Source: Artemisia argyi (Eukaryota > Streptophyta > Magnoliopsida > Asterales > Asteraceae). From it: a DNA stretch of 64,000 bases. Positions 20,075 through 33,540 of this stretch are shown one piece after another. A program made the position numbers and the translations under genes. Each line of letters opens with the position of its first letter. Positions within the stretch are counted from its first letter, which is position 1. The notes below the pieces were generated by a model. The model was not told the DNA's origin. It was given only the letters and a program-made list of their open reading frames with translations, and did not search any database. The stretch lies in NCBI GenBank assembly GCA_030686995.1, contig CM060708.1:103937501-104001500 (forward strand), written 5' to 3'.

Positions 20075-20890
20075 ATTCGGGGTCGAGTCAAGCTAGCGAC
20101 TCGGTAAACAAAAACAGTAGCATGCTTATAGGGTTTTTACCCTAAGTGTGGGGGAGTGCCCCCGCTGTGGTTACCAATAAAGTGAAAAAAAAATCGTGTT
20201 TCCACATTTAGCTTGTAATGTTGTCTTTTTACGTTCTAAGAGTCGGCATAATAGCCGGGACTTTGAATATTGAGGACAATATTCATTCTAAGTGTGTGTG
20301 TGGGGGGGGGGGGGGGGGGGGTATTTCGCTATTCTAGCGAATTTTATCACATTTTACTATCTAGTACCCCCGTTTTTGGCCAAAATTAAAAAAAAAATCA
20401 CTTGAGCTTCAAAATTTTTGTGGTTATCAGTCCGCCATGTCTAATCGACAAAAGGATTGGCTAATCCAGGAGCAAACGGCTCTTGGTAAAGATATATCAA
20501 ATCCGTTGATGGCTTGTAATTTGCCCAAAATTGTATGGTACCTCAACTCGCCATATCCTAAAAAGTGAATGAGTTGGCTAGCCCGCAAGATTATGGCTTG
20601 TGGTAAAGGCAGTGGAAAAACCATAATTGGTAATCAGCTCACCAAGATGTTGACTATTCCATCAAGAGTTGGCTAGTCCAGAAGCAAACGGCTTTTGGTA
20701 AAGACAAATCAAATCCGTTGACAGCTGGTGGTTTGCTCAAAATCACATGGTTATCAGGTGGGCCATAGTTCTTACTTGAATCGATACATCTGGCTACTCC
20801 AGAAGTGATGGCTTTTGGTAAAGAGTTTAAAATCCATTAAGTTTTTCTCAAAAGATTGCTAGGGACTAGCAATAGTTTAGTGTGGGGGAT
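20075..20890 (+). other. Element A' 3' UTR with hairpins, poly(G) run and polypurine tract
   Basis: It repeats the A1 3' UTR: hairpin CGAGTC..GACTCG (20084-20103), hairpin GAATATT..AATATTC (20265-20284), then a TG repeat and a run of 20 G (20302-20321) in place of the short G run in A1. The GGCTA..CCAGAAGCAAACGG..TGGTAAAGA phrases follow, and the polypurine tract TTTAGTGTGGGGGAT ends at 20890. The G run is a likely spot for assembly error. Confidence 0.75.
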
Positions 20891-23800
20891 TGATAAGTGT
20901 GTAAATACTCATCATTTTTATCGTATCTGAACTGCCAAAACATCCAAAAACACTCATAAATGCATCAAAATACAGAAAATATCCCAAAAATGTGTTTTAT
21001 ATGTTTTAGATGCAAAATGTTTAAAAACAAATGAAAAATGAACAAAGTTTGCATAATTGGCAGTTTCAGTCCCTCAAGTTTCATAAATTGACAAAACTAG
21101 TCCCTGAAGGTTTAAAATGAAAGAAAAGTCAACCCAAGTCCTTTGGAATTCAAAAGTTGTCAAAATAAGACTTTGGGTGAAAAGTTTGAGAAAATTACAC
21201 ATTTGGCCCCTCAACTTTGGTAAACTGGCAAATTTAGTCCTTCAAGTTTCAAAAGTGTCAGTTTTGGTCCCTGGGAAATAATTTTTGGATAAAAAGTCAA
21301 TTTTGGACCTTGGAAAGTCACAAACAGTCCTTGGGTAAAAAGTTTTGGAAATTACAATTTTGGTCCCTCAACTTTCCAAATTGGCAGAAAATACCCTTGG
21401 AAGTGTAAAATTGGAAAAAGCTCACTTATGGTCCTAGAATATTTGAAATATGGCAAGAAAGACCCTTATGACAACTTCAGAAGATTGCCAAATCCTACCC
21501 TCCATTTTCAGAAATTGACACAATTGGTCCTTGTTATTTACCCTAAGTTATTAACCTAATGGACCCTTGTAATAAATTAAAACCAATCCAAACCAAACAC
21601 TAACCCAGCTCACCCCAATTACCAGCCCAAGTGAACAAAGCCCAACTCCATTACAAGTCCATCACCACTCCACCTTTTGAAATATAATAACCAGGGGTTT
21701 GACCCCCTTTGACCATCTCCCCCAACATCACCACGTGAACCCTAGCCCTGCTGCTATCCCTGCTTCCCCAACACCATCATCACAATTATCCTCTACCATT
21801 TATCACTTTCCACCACTACCTTCCAATCTAATCCCTCTGCCACAAGCAAAACAGACCAACTTGTAAACCCCCCTTTTTCCCGCCAAAACATCACCAAAGG
21901 CTGAGATGAATACTTAGGCATCCAAGGGCTGTTATGCAAGCAGAAGAAACACAAGGCTCAGAGGAACAAGACAAAAGGAAGAAACCCTAATTAGGATTAG
22001 TATAAATAGAGTCATTGTAAGCCAATTTTTGGCAGTTAGATTTTTAGTAGGGTTTAGTTTAGTTTTCAGTTTTTCTTTAGTTTTATTTGAAGTCTTATGT
22101 ACTTTTTAATTCAATGCAAGTTTAAAAATTTTATTTTACTTAACTGTTACTAATTTACTCATGTTATTGCTTAATTCCTTTTAATTTATGCTTATTAGCT
22201 CAGCTTTTAGTTTTATCCAAGTAGTTGGTAGGAAATCCTTTGATTGTTTAAACTTATCTTTCATGTTTCTGCTTATTAAGGAACTTAATTTAGCCTGCCA
22301 GTTGCCCAGGCCTACACTTGCAGCCTATGACCCTTTTTAACTTATGTTGTGTTCTTTGCCTGCTTATATAGGATTCCCTTTGCCTATTTCATGTTCCCTT
22401 GATGAGACCCTAGCTTATTCAGGTATTGTTTAGATTATTTAAGCTTGTGGTTTAAGAACTGTCACCACACAGGGATGTTTGGTTCAGTGAGTCTTATTGA
22501 GCCATGGTGAGTTTCCTGAGTTGTTTCTGCTTGGTCCATGTCATTTGAGGTAAATATGGCTTAGGCAAACTTTCAAATATTTATGTTCTTCATTAAAAAG
22601 TCAATATGTTCTTTCCTTAGCTAACTGTCAATGATTTGGATCTCATATGAATGCAAATTCATTCATTAGTAGTTAGGATAGCTTAAGTTGCTTTCATTTT
22701 AGTCTATTACATCACTTTAAGTAATCTAGGATAGGTAGAATCTCACATAAGTCAAACTAGGATCAAATTTCAAAAAGTCAAATTTGACTCTTATGCAGAA
22801 AATCCAAAACTTCCATGAATTTTCCTGAATTTTGTACTTAGATTTAGGGCCTGAGGCTTGTCATTAGTATTAGTCCCCTAGCTTAACTTTAGGAATCCAC
22901 TCTTAGCTTATTTTTAGGATTTTATTTGGTAGCTTTTACAAGTGCTTAAAATGGGTTGTTTGGCCATAAATCCCCTGTAGCCCAGGTTTGGACAAAATTC
23001 AATTGAGCACGAGATGCTCAATTCTGAGTGAACTTGTGTGATATTTGTCATTTTGAGTAGCCCCCTAGGTAGAATTTAGGTTTATGCCTTCAGTTTAGCT
23101 TATATTGCTTATTCTAGTGCTTATTTGAGTGCTTGTTTAAGGCTTGCATTAATAGCCTCTGTTCCAGATCTTTCATAAGCTAACATAAGCCCCCAATTGG
23201 CTGCAACTTTGCATATATGTTCTCTGGTAGCTAGAATTTAGGTGGATGAGCTTTTGGGTACTTTGTCTTATCGGATATTTGCGTATTGGTAAATTTAAAC
23301 TTGCTTGTGCAACTGCCTAGTTGACCAAAAACATGCCCTGCACCATTCCACCAGGTTTGCAGCCTAACTTCCCTGCCCTCTCAAGTGTTCACTAGTGGAC
23401 CCCACTGAGTGCTACTTGGATTTTTGGAAAGCCCACCCACCATACCTGTTGGTTCCATTCTGGTATTTGGCTTTTAAGCTTGTTTGATAAGCTGAATTAA
23501 GGCCTCAAAAAGTTGCAGGCCTGCTGAATCTGTGAGAACTTTGGATTTGCTTATTGTACTATTTTGCTTATTTAGTGTATTTTGCTTTTTGTTTTAGCTT
23601 TTTCAAAGTTTTCTTAACTTGTCTCTAGCTTGTTTTATTCCTGGTTCCAGCTTGTAGCTTGTCAGAAGCTGTTTCAAGCTTGTTTGACCAAAAAGTCAAA
23701 CTGTTAAGCTTTTCATGTCCATTTTGCTTATCATTAAGCTTCAAGAAATGTCCCTTCACAAAAGTTTCATCTTTTCAGTTGTTTAGAAGGTTTGTAAAAG

Positions 23801-24788
23801 AAAAAAACAAGAAAAAACCAATTTAATTTCTAGTGATAGCTTCTATTTAATAGAAGTTACCTTTTTCATTTTTCCTTTTAGCTTATTATTAAATACTTTT
23901 GTATTTTCATATTTTTCTTAAGTTCCTGATAGTTTAAAGTATTTCTAGGAATTTTTTCTAGATTTTTCTCTTTTCATTTGCTATTTTTAATAATTAATAT
24001 TAGTTTTATTACTAATTAATTAATATTAGATAATTAAATAGTATAAATAGTTTTTATTAAGTAATCCTATGTTTTTATATTTTTACTAGGTTTTAAATGT
24101 CATAAAACATTTTTAGAAAAAGTTTTAGGATTTTTACTATTCATTTGCTATTTTTCTTTAATTTAAATAGTTTAATTAGTATTTAAATCTTAATTAATTA
24201 ATAATACATAGAGAAAAAGTAGGAAAAATATATTTTTAGTTTTAAAATTACTTTTATATTATTTTAGAATTTTTAGAATTAAATTTTCATTTTTCTAGCT
24301 TAAATTCATAATTAGTGTATTTTAAATATTATTAATTAGTTATTAAATAGTAATTAATTAAATAGTGTAAAAATTATTTTTCTTTTTCTAAAAAATTTCT
24401 TTTATCATTAGGATCGTAAAAATGTAATTTTCATATCCGTAGGTATTTTATTTCTTTAAAACTCGCGTTTTATTTCGTACGCCTACGTAGAATTTAATTA
24501 AACGTACGCATTTTTAGACTTAGTTCACGTTTTTAGTATATCTGATTATCAGTAATTGTTAATATAGTGTTTCTAATTTATTTTCATTCCTCATCTTGTA
24601 GTGTAATCATTCACAACCCCTTTCTGTCCAAATTCACCCGATCACAAACCCGTTTTGATTACAATCCACACCTCGTCGGGACATAACGACCCGGGGAAAC
24701 CCTATACTTCCACGGAGATTGACTCTTAGGCTGTTTGACTTGGTTGACCATCACCTGATCAATTAGATTGACCGTCTGGAGTCAATCA
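20891..24788 (+). repeat. 3' LTR of element A' (about 3.9 kb)
   Basis: It starts TGATAAGTG and ends GAGTCAATCA. The layout is that of 2353-5975: GGTCCCT-type array at about 21065-21530, TATAAATAG at 22001, and the CGTCGGGACATAACGACCCGGGG block near the end. It is clearly diverged from the A1 LTR. The matching 5' LTR lies outside the window, so the target duplication cannot be checked. No gene is seen. Confidence 0.8.
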
Positions 24789-25247
24789 AAAAGCTAGGTT
24801 CTTAATTCACGAACAAGCACTACTAGTTGAGCCTTAATTGATTCAATAAGAATCGCCTATAGCTCAAGAAAGAGAGGAGAGAAAGTGATTTGGCTTGCAA
24901 GTGAACCAATGAATGAATGAATGAATACATGGGGTCATGTATTTATACTAATTCAATCTTAGAGCTCAAGATAACAATCCCAATCCCTTTAGGATGTGGG
25001 TTCGGCCGAAACTTATCCCAAGAGGGATATTCCGGATCCTTCTTGGCTACTATTTCACTCTTAGTCCTTCATCTTTCGTCTAACGGTCGTTAAGTATTGT
25101 TAAGTGTCTATTTCGTGAATTTAATAATTATTCGTAACTAAAAAAATAATTATTAATTAATTGAAACTCATACGTAAAGTGTGCAATCCCGAAGTTTCGA
25201 GTTCGAGTCCAGACATAATCATTAATTTATATCAGTTAATTCTAACA
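24789..25247 (-). repeat. Probable truncated Copia-type LTR
   Basis: On the minus strand it starts TGTTAGAATTAACTG at 25247, has a TATA-like GTATAAATAC (about 24940-24950) and a CT-rich leader, and runs into the A' LTR end at 24788 with no CA terminus. A' probably inserted into it. A short (AATG)n repeat lies at about 24909-24927. No internal retroelement sequence is attached, so the call rests on LTR-like layout alone. Confidence 0.4.
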
Positions 25248-27587
25248 ATGTTAATCCTTATGTGATCCCAATAGAGTCCTTTACTGCTACTTTTACCATA
25301 TCTACATTGCTCATCATAGCCAATGTGATATGTTAATCCTTTATGTTATCCCAATAGAGTCCTTTACTGCTTCCTTTACCGTATCTGTATACCCTCTTTC
25401 AGGTAAAGAGTGAAAATCAGAGGCTAAAAAATTAGTCTGTCTTATAGCTATTGCTTGTGACTCAGTTAAGCCAGGAAGTTGGAAATGCTCATCTTTTTGT
25501 CCATAATGTTTTTAAAATTGCAAACTAAATTTATTTTAACTCGATCACACGTTAGCAAATGAGGTTCTTAGGAATAATGTTAGTTAGTCACAACTTATTG
25601 TTATACTTGTTAAAAAAAAATGACTTAACTAAATCGACCAGTTTTTGCTATTGTGTTTGATATTTTGATTTATTTTTTTGACTCTGCAGGTTGTAAATCA
25701 GCATATAATATAAAAACCTTTAAAATTATGATTTACAGAAATCTAAAAGTTCTATAGTGCTACCGGTGTAATAAGGAGTTTAAGTTTATAGCCAGACATT
25801 CTTGTTTCAGTAGCGTCCTTGCACTATACAGACTCGATCTCTTGTTGAATTGATGTTACACTATCCATATGGGTATTTCTAGTGCATTCTTGGCATCCTT
25901 TTGGAGAATTGAATATAGATGACTCCTGAAATTCAATGACAGAAAGAAAATGTGAGTAACATTAACTATGGGAGTCAGCTTTACAGTGAATCTGGTGTTG
26001 ACTCATTTAGAGTAACATGCTACATGGTGTGGCTCATTAACTGAAGACATGACTTCATTTAATTTACTGTTGAGTGAGCTGTTTCGAGGACGTCAATAGA
26101 GAGATGACAATATAGGATTATAAGTTCCTTGGTGTTGCTCGAGCAAGATGTAAACTGTAAATTAAAGTGCCAAAATGTCAGCTTGTCATCTTGCTTGTAC
26201 GGTTGTTTCATTGGACTGAATGGATATGTTAGGGTTAAACCGAAGTTGTATCAGATATATAATACGATACATCTGGAGTTGCACAGATCCTAGGTATGGT
26301 TTCAAAGTCAAAGTCAAATAGGTAAATGTTTTGTAGCTTAGCGACAACTTGTGTTGTCGCCAAAAGTGCCCGTCGCCCTTCCTCCCTTTCTTGTAGTGAA
26401 ATAGGACATATGTAAACGAGTTGAAAGAACAGACTTTGATAGAAACACACAGCCGTTAAAAACAGCAATCTAAAGTAGCAAGACTACTATATAAAGACCA
26501 TTTGTGACATATATAGGCACGTATAATTTATTGAGATTTTTTCGTTCAACACCCCCCCTCCCCCCCATTTTTTTTTCGCTATTATCATCAATACATCCGG
26601 CAATGATTTTTCCGGATTATACTTTGAGTCCAGCATCAAAATTTATGGAATTAGTTGTCATGTGGAGCTGCTAGTGATGGTTCAAGTGAGGGCCAAAATT
26701 GAGTTATTTGGTGTCTTTGTTAAGGTCGGATGTAACAACGAGACCCCAAGACCGCATTCATCACCGTCACGTCAACGCCACATCAACTTTCTCTATTTAC
26801 AACCAACTTCACCATCAAATTAATGTAATAAAACACCTAACTTCACCACCAAAACATACCACACTTAAACACAAATATACCCTACCAAAACACGTACACA
26901 TACACTATACGACTCAGTCTTGGCATCGACTGAGTCTTCATTTTTGTTGGTTGAAGACGCGTGCTCGACCCGAGCCATAATAAGGGAGACGTGTCTTGGG
27001 TGGTCCACGACTCTCACCCTTATTACGCCTGGTCTAAGTGTTTGGTAGTAACCATTTTCACTCCTTGGATATTTCTTTTTCTATGTGTTACACATATACT
27101 ATAGGAGAGAATCGGATAGTCTCTATACGTGCATTTGTAACAGTTCCTTTGTTTGTCCTCCATGTTTCATGTGGTATTTTTTCTTATATTTATGTCAACA
27201 AAAAGTTGCCATTTAAAAAACAGAAAAGAGGTTCAGCTTGTATTCAGTCCACTTAAGCATTACTCAAAACTAGCACAGTTAAACTGCTGTTAACTTACTA
27301 CTCCGTATATTAGATAAAAGATACTCCATTTCTTAAAAAAAGAATGACAAGGTTCACTTTTTGTTCATGTCCTAATCGTTCAACAAATGAATGCATATAC
27401 CCCCTCTACATACATATACACATACCTCAACGAATGTTACTGCTACGGAACCTCCATGAACTACTCTAACGAAAATCCTTACTAAGCTTCACCAAAAGGT
27501 TATAGCCATAAACCAACAGAGGATTGACTTTTAATCAGTGATTTTAGGAAAAAATATTATTTTGACTTGGTCCAAAATGTCAATTAT
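25248..27587. other. Intergenic sequence, no gene recognised
   Basis: No ORF here resembles a known family. Small features: a diverged direct repeat (about 25250-25290 and 25333-25372, sharing CCCAATAGAGTCCTTTACTGCT), a C-rich then T-rich run at about 26550-26578, and an imperfect palindrome (26978-27025) bounded by TAATAAGGG and CCCTTATTA that may come from a MITE. Confidence 0.5.
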
Positions 27588-30500
27588 TCAACTAAATGCA
27601 AGTTCTTGTGCTAACTCCTCAGTCAAGAACCCAAAAATAGCTACTTCTATGTCCATCCCAGTCTCTCTAATCTTCTTTTCATCATAACTTCTCCACCCTT
27701 CACTTTTCTCTTTTCTAAAATCCAATTCCACCATCATATCAATCGTGTTCGACTCAACCATTTTCCATGAATCCAACCTCCCAATTACTCTTCCAATGAC
27801 CACATCCTCTTCTAGTTTGTTCTTGCCTTCCTCATGAATGAGGTCTAACACAAGCTTTTTCATATGTTTAGGGACTTCCTCAGCATCTAAGTCCTTAATT
27901 ATTTCTCTTAAAACAACCTCAGTAGTTGAGTCTTCATCGACGTCATCACTACATTGTTCTGACATGTGTTTATCAAGCTCAATTGGATCTAAGTTCGCCA
28001 GCTTCTCGAATCTTTTTAGCTTTCGTAGAAGTTGCTGCTTTGCTCCTGTAAATTGAAAACACAAGATGTTAATATCATATGAAACATGTTAGGACTTATT
28101 TTCAAATTTAGTAAGTTTAAGTTTCAATTCAGATTAACATAAAATTGGGACTTGTCTTTGAGTTGTCAAGAGTTGAATCGCGAAAAAACCAAAGAATGTA
28201 CAAATTTAGAATCAAAGTGCCTAAGTTCATAATATATGGGTGCTCTTGATTAGATTAAGCTGGATCTGGTATAAGGTTTTACTATGCAGGTACACTTGAT
28301 AGTTAATTAAACTAGAACTTATATATAGACAAAATGATATCAATATATTGTGTAAGTTGGTTTATCATGAAAAAGGAAATGTACAATATCTTTACCCATC
28401 AGGGCAGGGCATTGTGTGTGATCAGTGCATGGATCCCACAAATAATTTTGCATGCCCATCACAGATTTGGTGTAAATGCAAAAGAAATAAATATACCCCC
28501 ACATGTGATAGATAGAATAAGATAATCATCTGTACCAGACTAGATAGACCAAACTCATGAAGCATTTCAAAATTTAGGCCAAAATTTATTATGTTTTTTT
28601 AACATGCAGTGTAAAGATAACTGATCATATTAGTAATTAGATCTACAATATGTATAACCAACAGTAACTCTCATGTAAATGAATAATGATTATTCAATAT
28701 GTGCAATGTTAGAAGTAGTTAAGTTTGTAATCATTCTTGCCATCATAGAACATGAATTTTGCATCGTGTAGATTTTCAGTTAGTTGTTATTCACTTTTGA
28801 GGCCTTATGATTATGTTCAAACTAAATATCACATGATCAACTAATTTTTTTTAAGTCAATAGACATATAATGTATCGACTAGTACCAATAAATATGATCA
28901 ATAGTTTAAAAGTTTCACATACTTTGTACATTGGTGTAGCAGCATTCGAGATCATAACCATCCTCCACAACTGCCCCAACATCGTGTTCTTCCTCATCGA
29001 CCTCAAAAAGTGGATCCAAAACCGATACTGGACTACATTGCTCCTTATCCTCTTCTTCCAAATGAATTTGTCGAGATTCGACACCTTCATAGTCTTTTTT
29101 TTCCTAAACAAACAACCAAATTGCAAGCCTTTTTAATATTTTAAGAAAAATATTGACACTAAAACCAAAAATAAAACCCTTAATTTATTGTATTCTTAAA
29201 TTAGACAAAGCTACCTAGGTGAATCTTGAAAAGTTGACTGTTGACTCTTCTTAACATGTGATTAAATGATGTTTGGATTTATCAGTATGGATGGACCTTG
29301 ATGTAAAGCCAAAATTTGCTTTGTCCTTTTTGGGAATTTTTATTAATCCACTAGACAAGATTTGTTTTAACTTTTAAGTATAGATTTTGTAGCAGTGCAT
29401 ACATGAAAAAATGACATAAATACCCTCATTGGATTCCTTGTCTCTAGACCTGTCATGGGTGTTCTAGTCTTTTTCACTTTTTTGGCATGGACATCAGAAA
29501 ACACACCAAGATACTCTATTCGACATCAAGATCCTCAAACTGACTCAACTCAGCACTAGTTGGTCTTGACACAGTCCATTTTAGCAACTTTATAGAACTT
29601 TTTTACTTTGCGTTAAAATTAATACAATGTCAGTTAAGAAATTAGCTTTGAGTGCTTTGGAATTTACTGAAATCAACTATTATAGCCACAATTTTTCAAA
29701 CACATATAGTACCATTTATTTTATATGTGAGACTAACTAATGTTTCCAACAAGACTTAAATCAACAACATTTTGTTGATAGGCACACTAGCATACTAATA
29801 AATCAAAGCCTTGTTATTCGAAAGGAAAAATCTAAATACCTAGTTAGAATGTTAGATTAATCAATTTCATACCGATTAATTCAACTTACTTTCATTAATT
29901 ACTAGAGGTACAAAAAATTGTTTATTTTTTTATATCAAGAAGTAATAAACATATCAAAACCTAATACTAATGAGCAATCCATACAAAACATGAAAACAAT
30001 GAAACATATCAAGTTATTATTGTATGAAGACAAAAACCTGTAACATGGGATGAGTTGGAGAAGTCGTAGGTGATATAAAATCAGGTGTCCTGCAACCGGT
30101 GCTAGGACTGCTATTCACAAGAGAAAACCGAAATGGGCTTAATACAAAACCATCATTTTCATTCTCATACACTTCTTTTAGATCATGAGCTAAAGATGAG
30201 CTACATAAAGCCTCCAAATCACACACTTGTGAATCATATGATGACAAGCTTATTTCACGCCGTTTTATCCGGGTTCTACGATCTTTCAGCCTTTTCAAAA
30301 GAGATCCGAGTAACCCAAACCCCACTTTTCCTGATAAGCCAGGTTTGGGTTTCTTCGGTTTATGTACCCTCAAGGCTGCGTCCAGTAGCATGGACGCAGT
30401 CCTTGAGGGTACATGAAATGGGCTTTTAATATCAAGAAAAGGTGACTTTCTAACGTCTGGTGATTCATGTAATTTGAAAAAACATACATGATGAATGCAA

Positions 30501-30673
30501 AAGTTACGAGCTGTAGTTGAAGTAGATGTAGATTGGATTATGGGTTTTCGTTTTCGGGTGTTAAGAGTAGTTGTGTTTGATTTGATATGAATACGGTGGT
30601 TGGAGATGTAAGTGTTGAGATGAAATGGTTCTTGATCTTCTTTTAATAGTTCATGTAAATGTTTATGACCCAT
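27588..30673 (-). CDS. DUF4378 / TRM-like protein, three exons
   Basis: The exons are 30673-30038, 29103-28923 and 28045-27588 (stop TGA), joined by GT-AG introns of 934 and 877 bp; the phases fit and give 424 residues. The N-terminus has KEDQEPFHL (12-19 region). A conserved basic block at 95-133 contains MLLDAALRVHKPKKPKPGL and SLLKRLKDRR. Exon 2 carries SPVSVLDP (236-243), a hallmark of TRM (TON1-recruiting) proteins. The C-terminal 80 residues (EGWRSYDEKKIRETGMDIEV, then FGFLTEEL) look like the end of DUF4378. In Arabidopsis, TRM proteins act with TON1 and PP2A at cortical microtubules; a role here is inferred from similarity. No disabling change is seen. A Mutator-like element begins 220 bp upstream of the ATG and may have replaced the promoter. 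UTR limits are not visible. Confidence 0.75.
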
Positions 30674-30900
30674 GAATTATTTTGTTTGAGAATTCAAATG
30701 GCGTTGAAGAGGTTTCAACAAGAAAATAGGAAAGATTGGGAATTGTGAAAAGATGAGTGAGTGGATGGTTAAGAGGTTTTTACTCAACTCGATTCAAATA
30801 TTGAGTTTATGACATCAAGGTCATAGACCATTACTACGAGTTAGCGACGGAAGTGAAAGAAATAATAGTGAAACAAGTGGTAATAAACAAAAGGGTTAAT

Positions 30901-30903
<3 letters not shown>

Positions 30904-30981
<78 letters not shown>
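30904..30981. repeat. (TA)n microsatellite in the left MULE end
   Basis: About 39 AT/TA units interrupt the left terminal repeat; the right end has only a few bases at the same point (ACACAGATAG). Confidence 0.95.
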
Positions 30982-30984
<3 letters not shown>

Positions 30985-31204
30985 ACGAACTTTCACAAAT
31001 TTCTAATGTTAAGTAACGAACTTTTAAAAATACTTATATAACCAACGAAACTTATTGAAACTTACAATGTTAGACTATATGACTTGCAACGTCAGATTGG
31101 TGAGCCCACTTATGATAACAGATCTAAACACACACAAAAACAAATCACCATCACCATCACCAAATAACAACTCTAAACACACACACGCTTACACAAAAGC
31201 CATA

Positions 31205-31435
31205 CTTAGACAAAAATACATCGTTGGTCCCTAAACTTTCCACGAAACATCGCCATGACCCTCACTTTTTAAAATCGTCGCCAGGCGTCCAAAACTATAG
31301 ATTTTGAGGCCGAATGCGTCCCTTGACCAGAAATGGGGAGGTCAACGCTAAGTCTTGGTTATTTTTCCAAGGGCAATATAGTCCAACCACATTTACAACT
31401 AGCGTATGGTTTATGTCTAACCCGACATTCAATTT
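31205..31435 (+). repeat. Left subterminal inverted repeat of the MULE
   Basis: It pairs, inverted, with 39318-39694. It contains GTTGGTCCCTAAACTTTCC, CGTCGCCAGGCGTC, and then CCAAGGGCAATATAGTCC and TATGGTTTATGTCTAACCC. The right-hand partner has a tandem duplication of a unit of about 153 bp (39388-39541 and 39542-39694) that is single here. Confidence 0.8.
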
Positions 31436-31666
31436 AAGGGACCAACTGTGTTCTTATATACTCGTTGTCAACAACTTGACCACAACTTCTCAGATACGCT
31501 TATTAATTATTTCGCGGGAACCAATAAACCCATAACTAACCGTTGATTTTTTAGTAAGTCCCGATGATTTATCATACACATTGTAACTTACAACATATAC
31601 TGAAAACAACCCTCAACAACGCTACCCATAGTTATTCCATAAACTAGAGGAAAAAAAATCCAAAGA

Positions 31667-32210
31667 ATGGCAGACATGGAGCTTAGTAAGCCACAAGTGA
31701 CGGATAAGATGGTAGAGTACGTGAAGGCAAAATATGGTGTTAGTTGGTTAGAAAGTTATGAAATGTCTGATGAGATGTTTGAAGATTTATGCAGATTTGC
31801 CAAAGAAGCCGAAGTGATCAAAGGTTAGTTTAGTTTATCTATTTGTGTCATTGACATAGTGATTGAAATGTAGGATAGTAGTAATGGTTAAAATTTGATG
31901 TCATTGTGTTTTTGTTGTATTTCCAAATACCAATTCTAAAGGAAAAGAGGTTGATACATCAAATGCACAAACTGTTAGCACCATTGTTCATAAAAGTCCA
32001 AAACCAAGTAAAATGGTTACAAATGTTGTACTAGGTCTTGTTGCGGCAAAGGTAAGCAGCAGCAATAAGAGGAAACATTGGTATGTGCCTCCCCCTAAGG
32101 ACCTCAACTGTCCCACTATGAATATCAAGCCCCCCCATCAAAAAGTTCACTTGTTATTTTTAGTGGTTTATTTAATGAAGATGTTAACTTTTTGGAATGA
32201 TGATGGCTAA
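31667..32210 (+). CDS. Small two-exon ORF in the MULE, unknown function
   Basis: The ATG is at 31667. Exon 1 ends at 31823 before GTTAGT, and exon 2 runs 31942-32210 after an AG; the phases fit and give 141 residues. The N-terminal part (MADMELSKPQVTDKMVEYVK) is charged and helical. The second exon has a short basic stretch (SSNKRKHW) and a hydrophobic tail (VHLLFLVVYLM). A VTNVVLGLVAAK phrase resembles ITNYVLGLCANK at the end of the PB1-like ORF (34848-35695), so the two may share an origin. I do not recognise a domain. It may be a host-derived fragment carried by the element. Confidence 0.4.
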
Positions 32211-32556
32211 TGAAATAGTTGGATTTTACATTTTTGCTTTACTTGTTTACGGTTTTTAGTTTGCAATCGCATATGTAGTATATTGTAGTGTTTGGAATAA
32301 CTTAATTTGACTATTAAAGTCAACATATACCCAAAAAAACAAAATATTAACCAAACTGCATTGTTATAACATATGAATTACAACATATCAGTTCAATTGC
32401 ATTTATTAAACTGAAAGACAACATAGAATTTCTTGCTCCTCATTCACTTGGGTAAATGACTAGCACTTTAATCAGTTGGTTGTAGGTCCTTCAGTAGGTG
32501 TTTTACTTGCAGATTCTTCATTAGCTGATTCACTTGGGCATACTCCACTTGCTGTT

Positions 32557-32871
32557 TTAGTTGTAGTTGTCGTTTGTAGTTGCTTCACTTTGTTCATCAC
32601 CACTGCCCACGTTAGCACGACCTCTACTATAATAGTTAACACCTAATCCAATCACATACCCACCACGATCGGTTGTAGTTGTCTTTTCCCCTGTAACATC
32701 AGCTGTTGTGGTGTAAGATGGGGTTCCCATTTTTTCAAGGAACGATGGACAAGTATACCACATGAAATCTTTGTAAGAGGGACGCCTTGCAAAGAACATC
32801 AATCCAGCCCTGTTTTCCCTTTCAATCCAACAGTCACTACAGACCAATTGGCAACCATTTTGTGGATCCAT
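32557..32871 (-). CDS. Small ORF in the MULE (104 residues), unknown
   Basis: It starts MDPQNGCQLVCSDCW at 32871 (an upstream in-frame ATG is at 32883). Cysteines in CQLVCSDC and a later YTCPSF suggest a small metal-binding fold, followed by a Thr/Gly/Asn-rich tail. There is no family match I can name. It is open and uninterrupted. It could be a piece of a captured gene. Confidence 0.35.
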   Translation of the reverse strand: MDPQNGCQLVCSDCWIERENRAGLMFFARRPSYKDFMWYTCPSFLEKMGTPSYTTTADVTGEKTTTTDRGGYVIGLGVNYYSRGRANVGSGDEQSEATTNDNYN

Positions 32872-33068
32872 TGTGAAAAGCAATAGAATACATAAAGAGT
32901 TGATGATAAGGTATTATATAATAGATGGAAAAAGGATAAAGGTTCAAAGAGATTGTTGAACATTAGGTAGTATTAAAAAGACGAGTAAATGCATATAATA
33001 CAGCCAAAAGACTACAAGTTTTTGAAATTGTTGACTATAGCAAAGTACCAACATCACAAACTTAAACT

Positions 33069-33447
33069 TCAATTGTATTCCGGGTGATCCCAAGTCTGAG
33101 AGTTGTTTGAGTCGTAACCGTCGTCGTAAGGATCAAAGCTCGCAAACCTCTCTGCATTTAACTGGGCTTCCAATCTGCTCAGCTCCCGCTCCTTGTCAGA
33201 GTTTCAGCCATCTTCATAAGCTGCCACATTTTTCTCAAAGCTTAGTAGAAAGTTATCCAGATGAGGTTCCTGTTGTTGTTCAAGTTGTTTGTACATTTTC
33301 TCTTTTTCCAAAAACTGGTGGAATGCTTCTTCTGCTAGGCTTAACTGCTCCTCATCTTCATCCAACCTTTTATATTCTTCTTCTTGTAAAAAAAAGAGAT
33401 TCAAGAATCTCTTGTTCCATAGCCTGCCTTATCTCCTCTTCATCCAT
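33069..33447 (-). pseudogene. Broken coiled-coil ORF in the MULE
   Basis: It starts MDEEEIRQAMEQEILES at 33447, shifts frame at a run of eight T/A bases near 33390-33397, continues as a strongly charged helix (EEEYKRLDEDEEQLSLAEEA), meets an in-frame TGA at 33204-33206, and reads on to a TGA at 33069. The sequence after that stop (DKERELSRLEAQLNAERF) is still coding-like, which supports a decayed gene of about 125 residues. Function is unknown. Confidence 0.5.
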
Positions 33448-33540
33448 CTACTAATAAAAAAATAAAAAATAAACAAGAAAATTAATATATGCATACATCA
33501 TATCCTATTTAAACACAATAGATCATCAGTCAATCATACG

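Noticed and set aside
26699..26980. 93-codon plus-strand ORF
   Set aside because: No domain, low complexity, and it runs into an imperfect palindrome; no support for a gene.
30853..31041. ORF with repeated Tyr-Ile
   Set aside because: Translation of a TA microsatellite at the MULE end; the same applies to 44434-44727.
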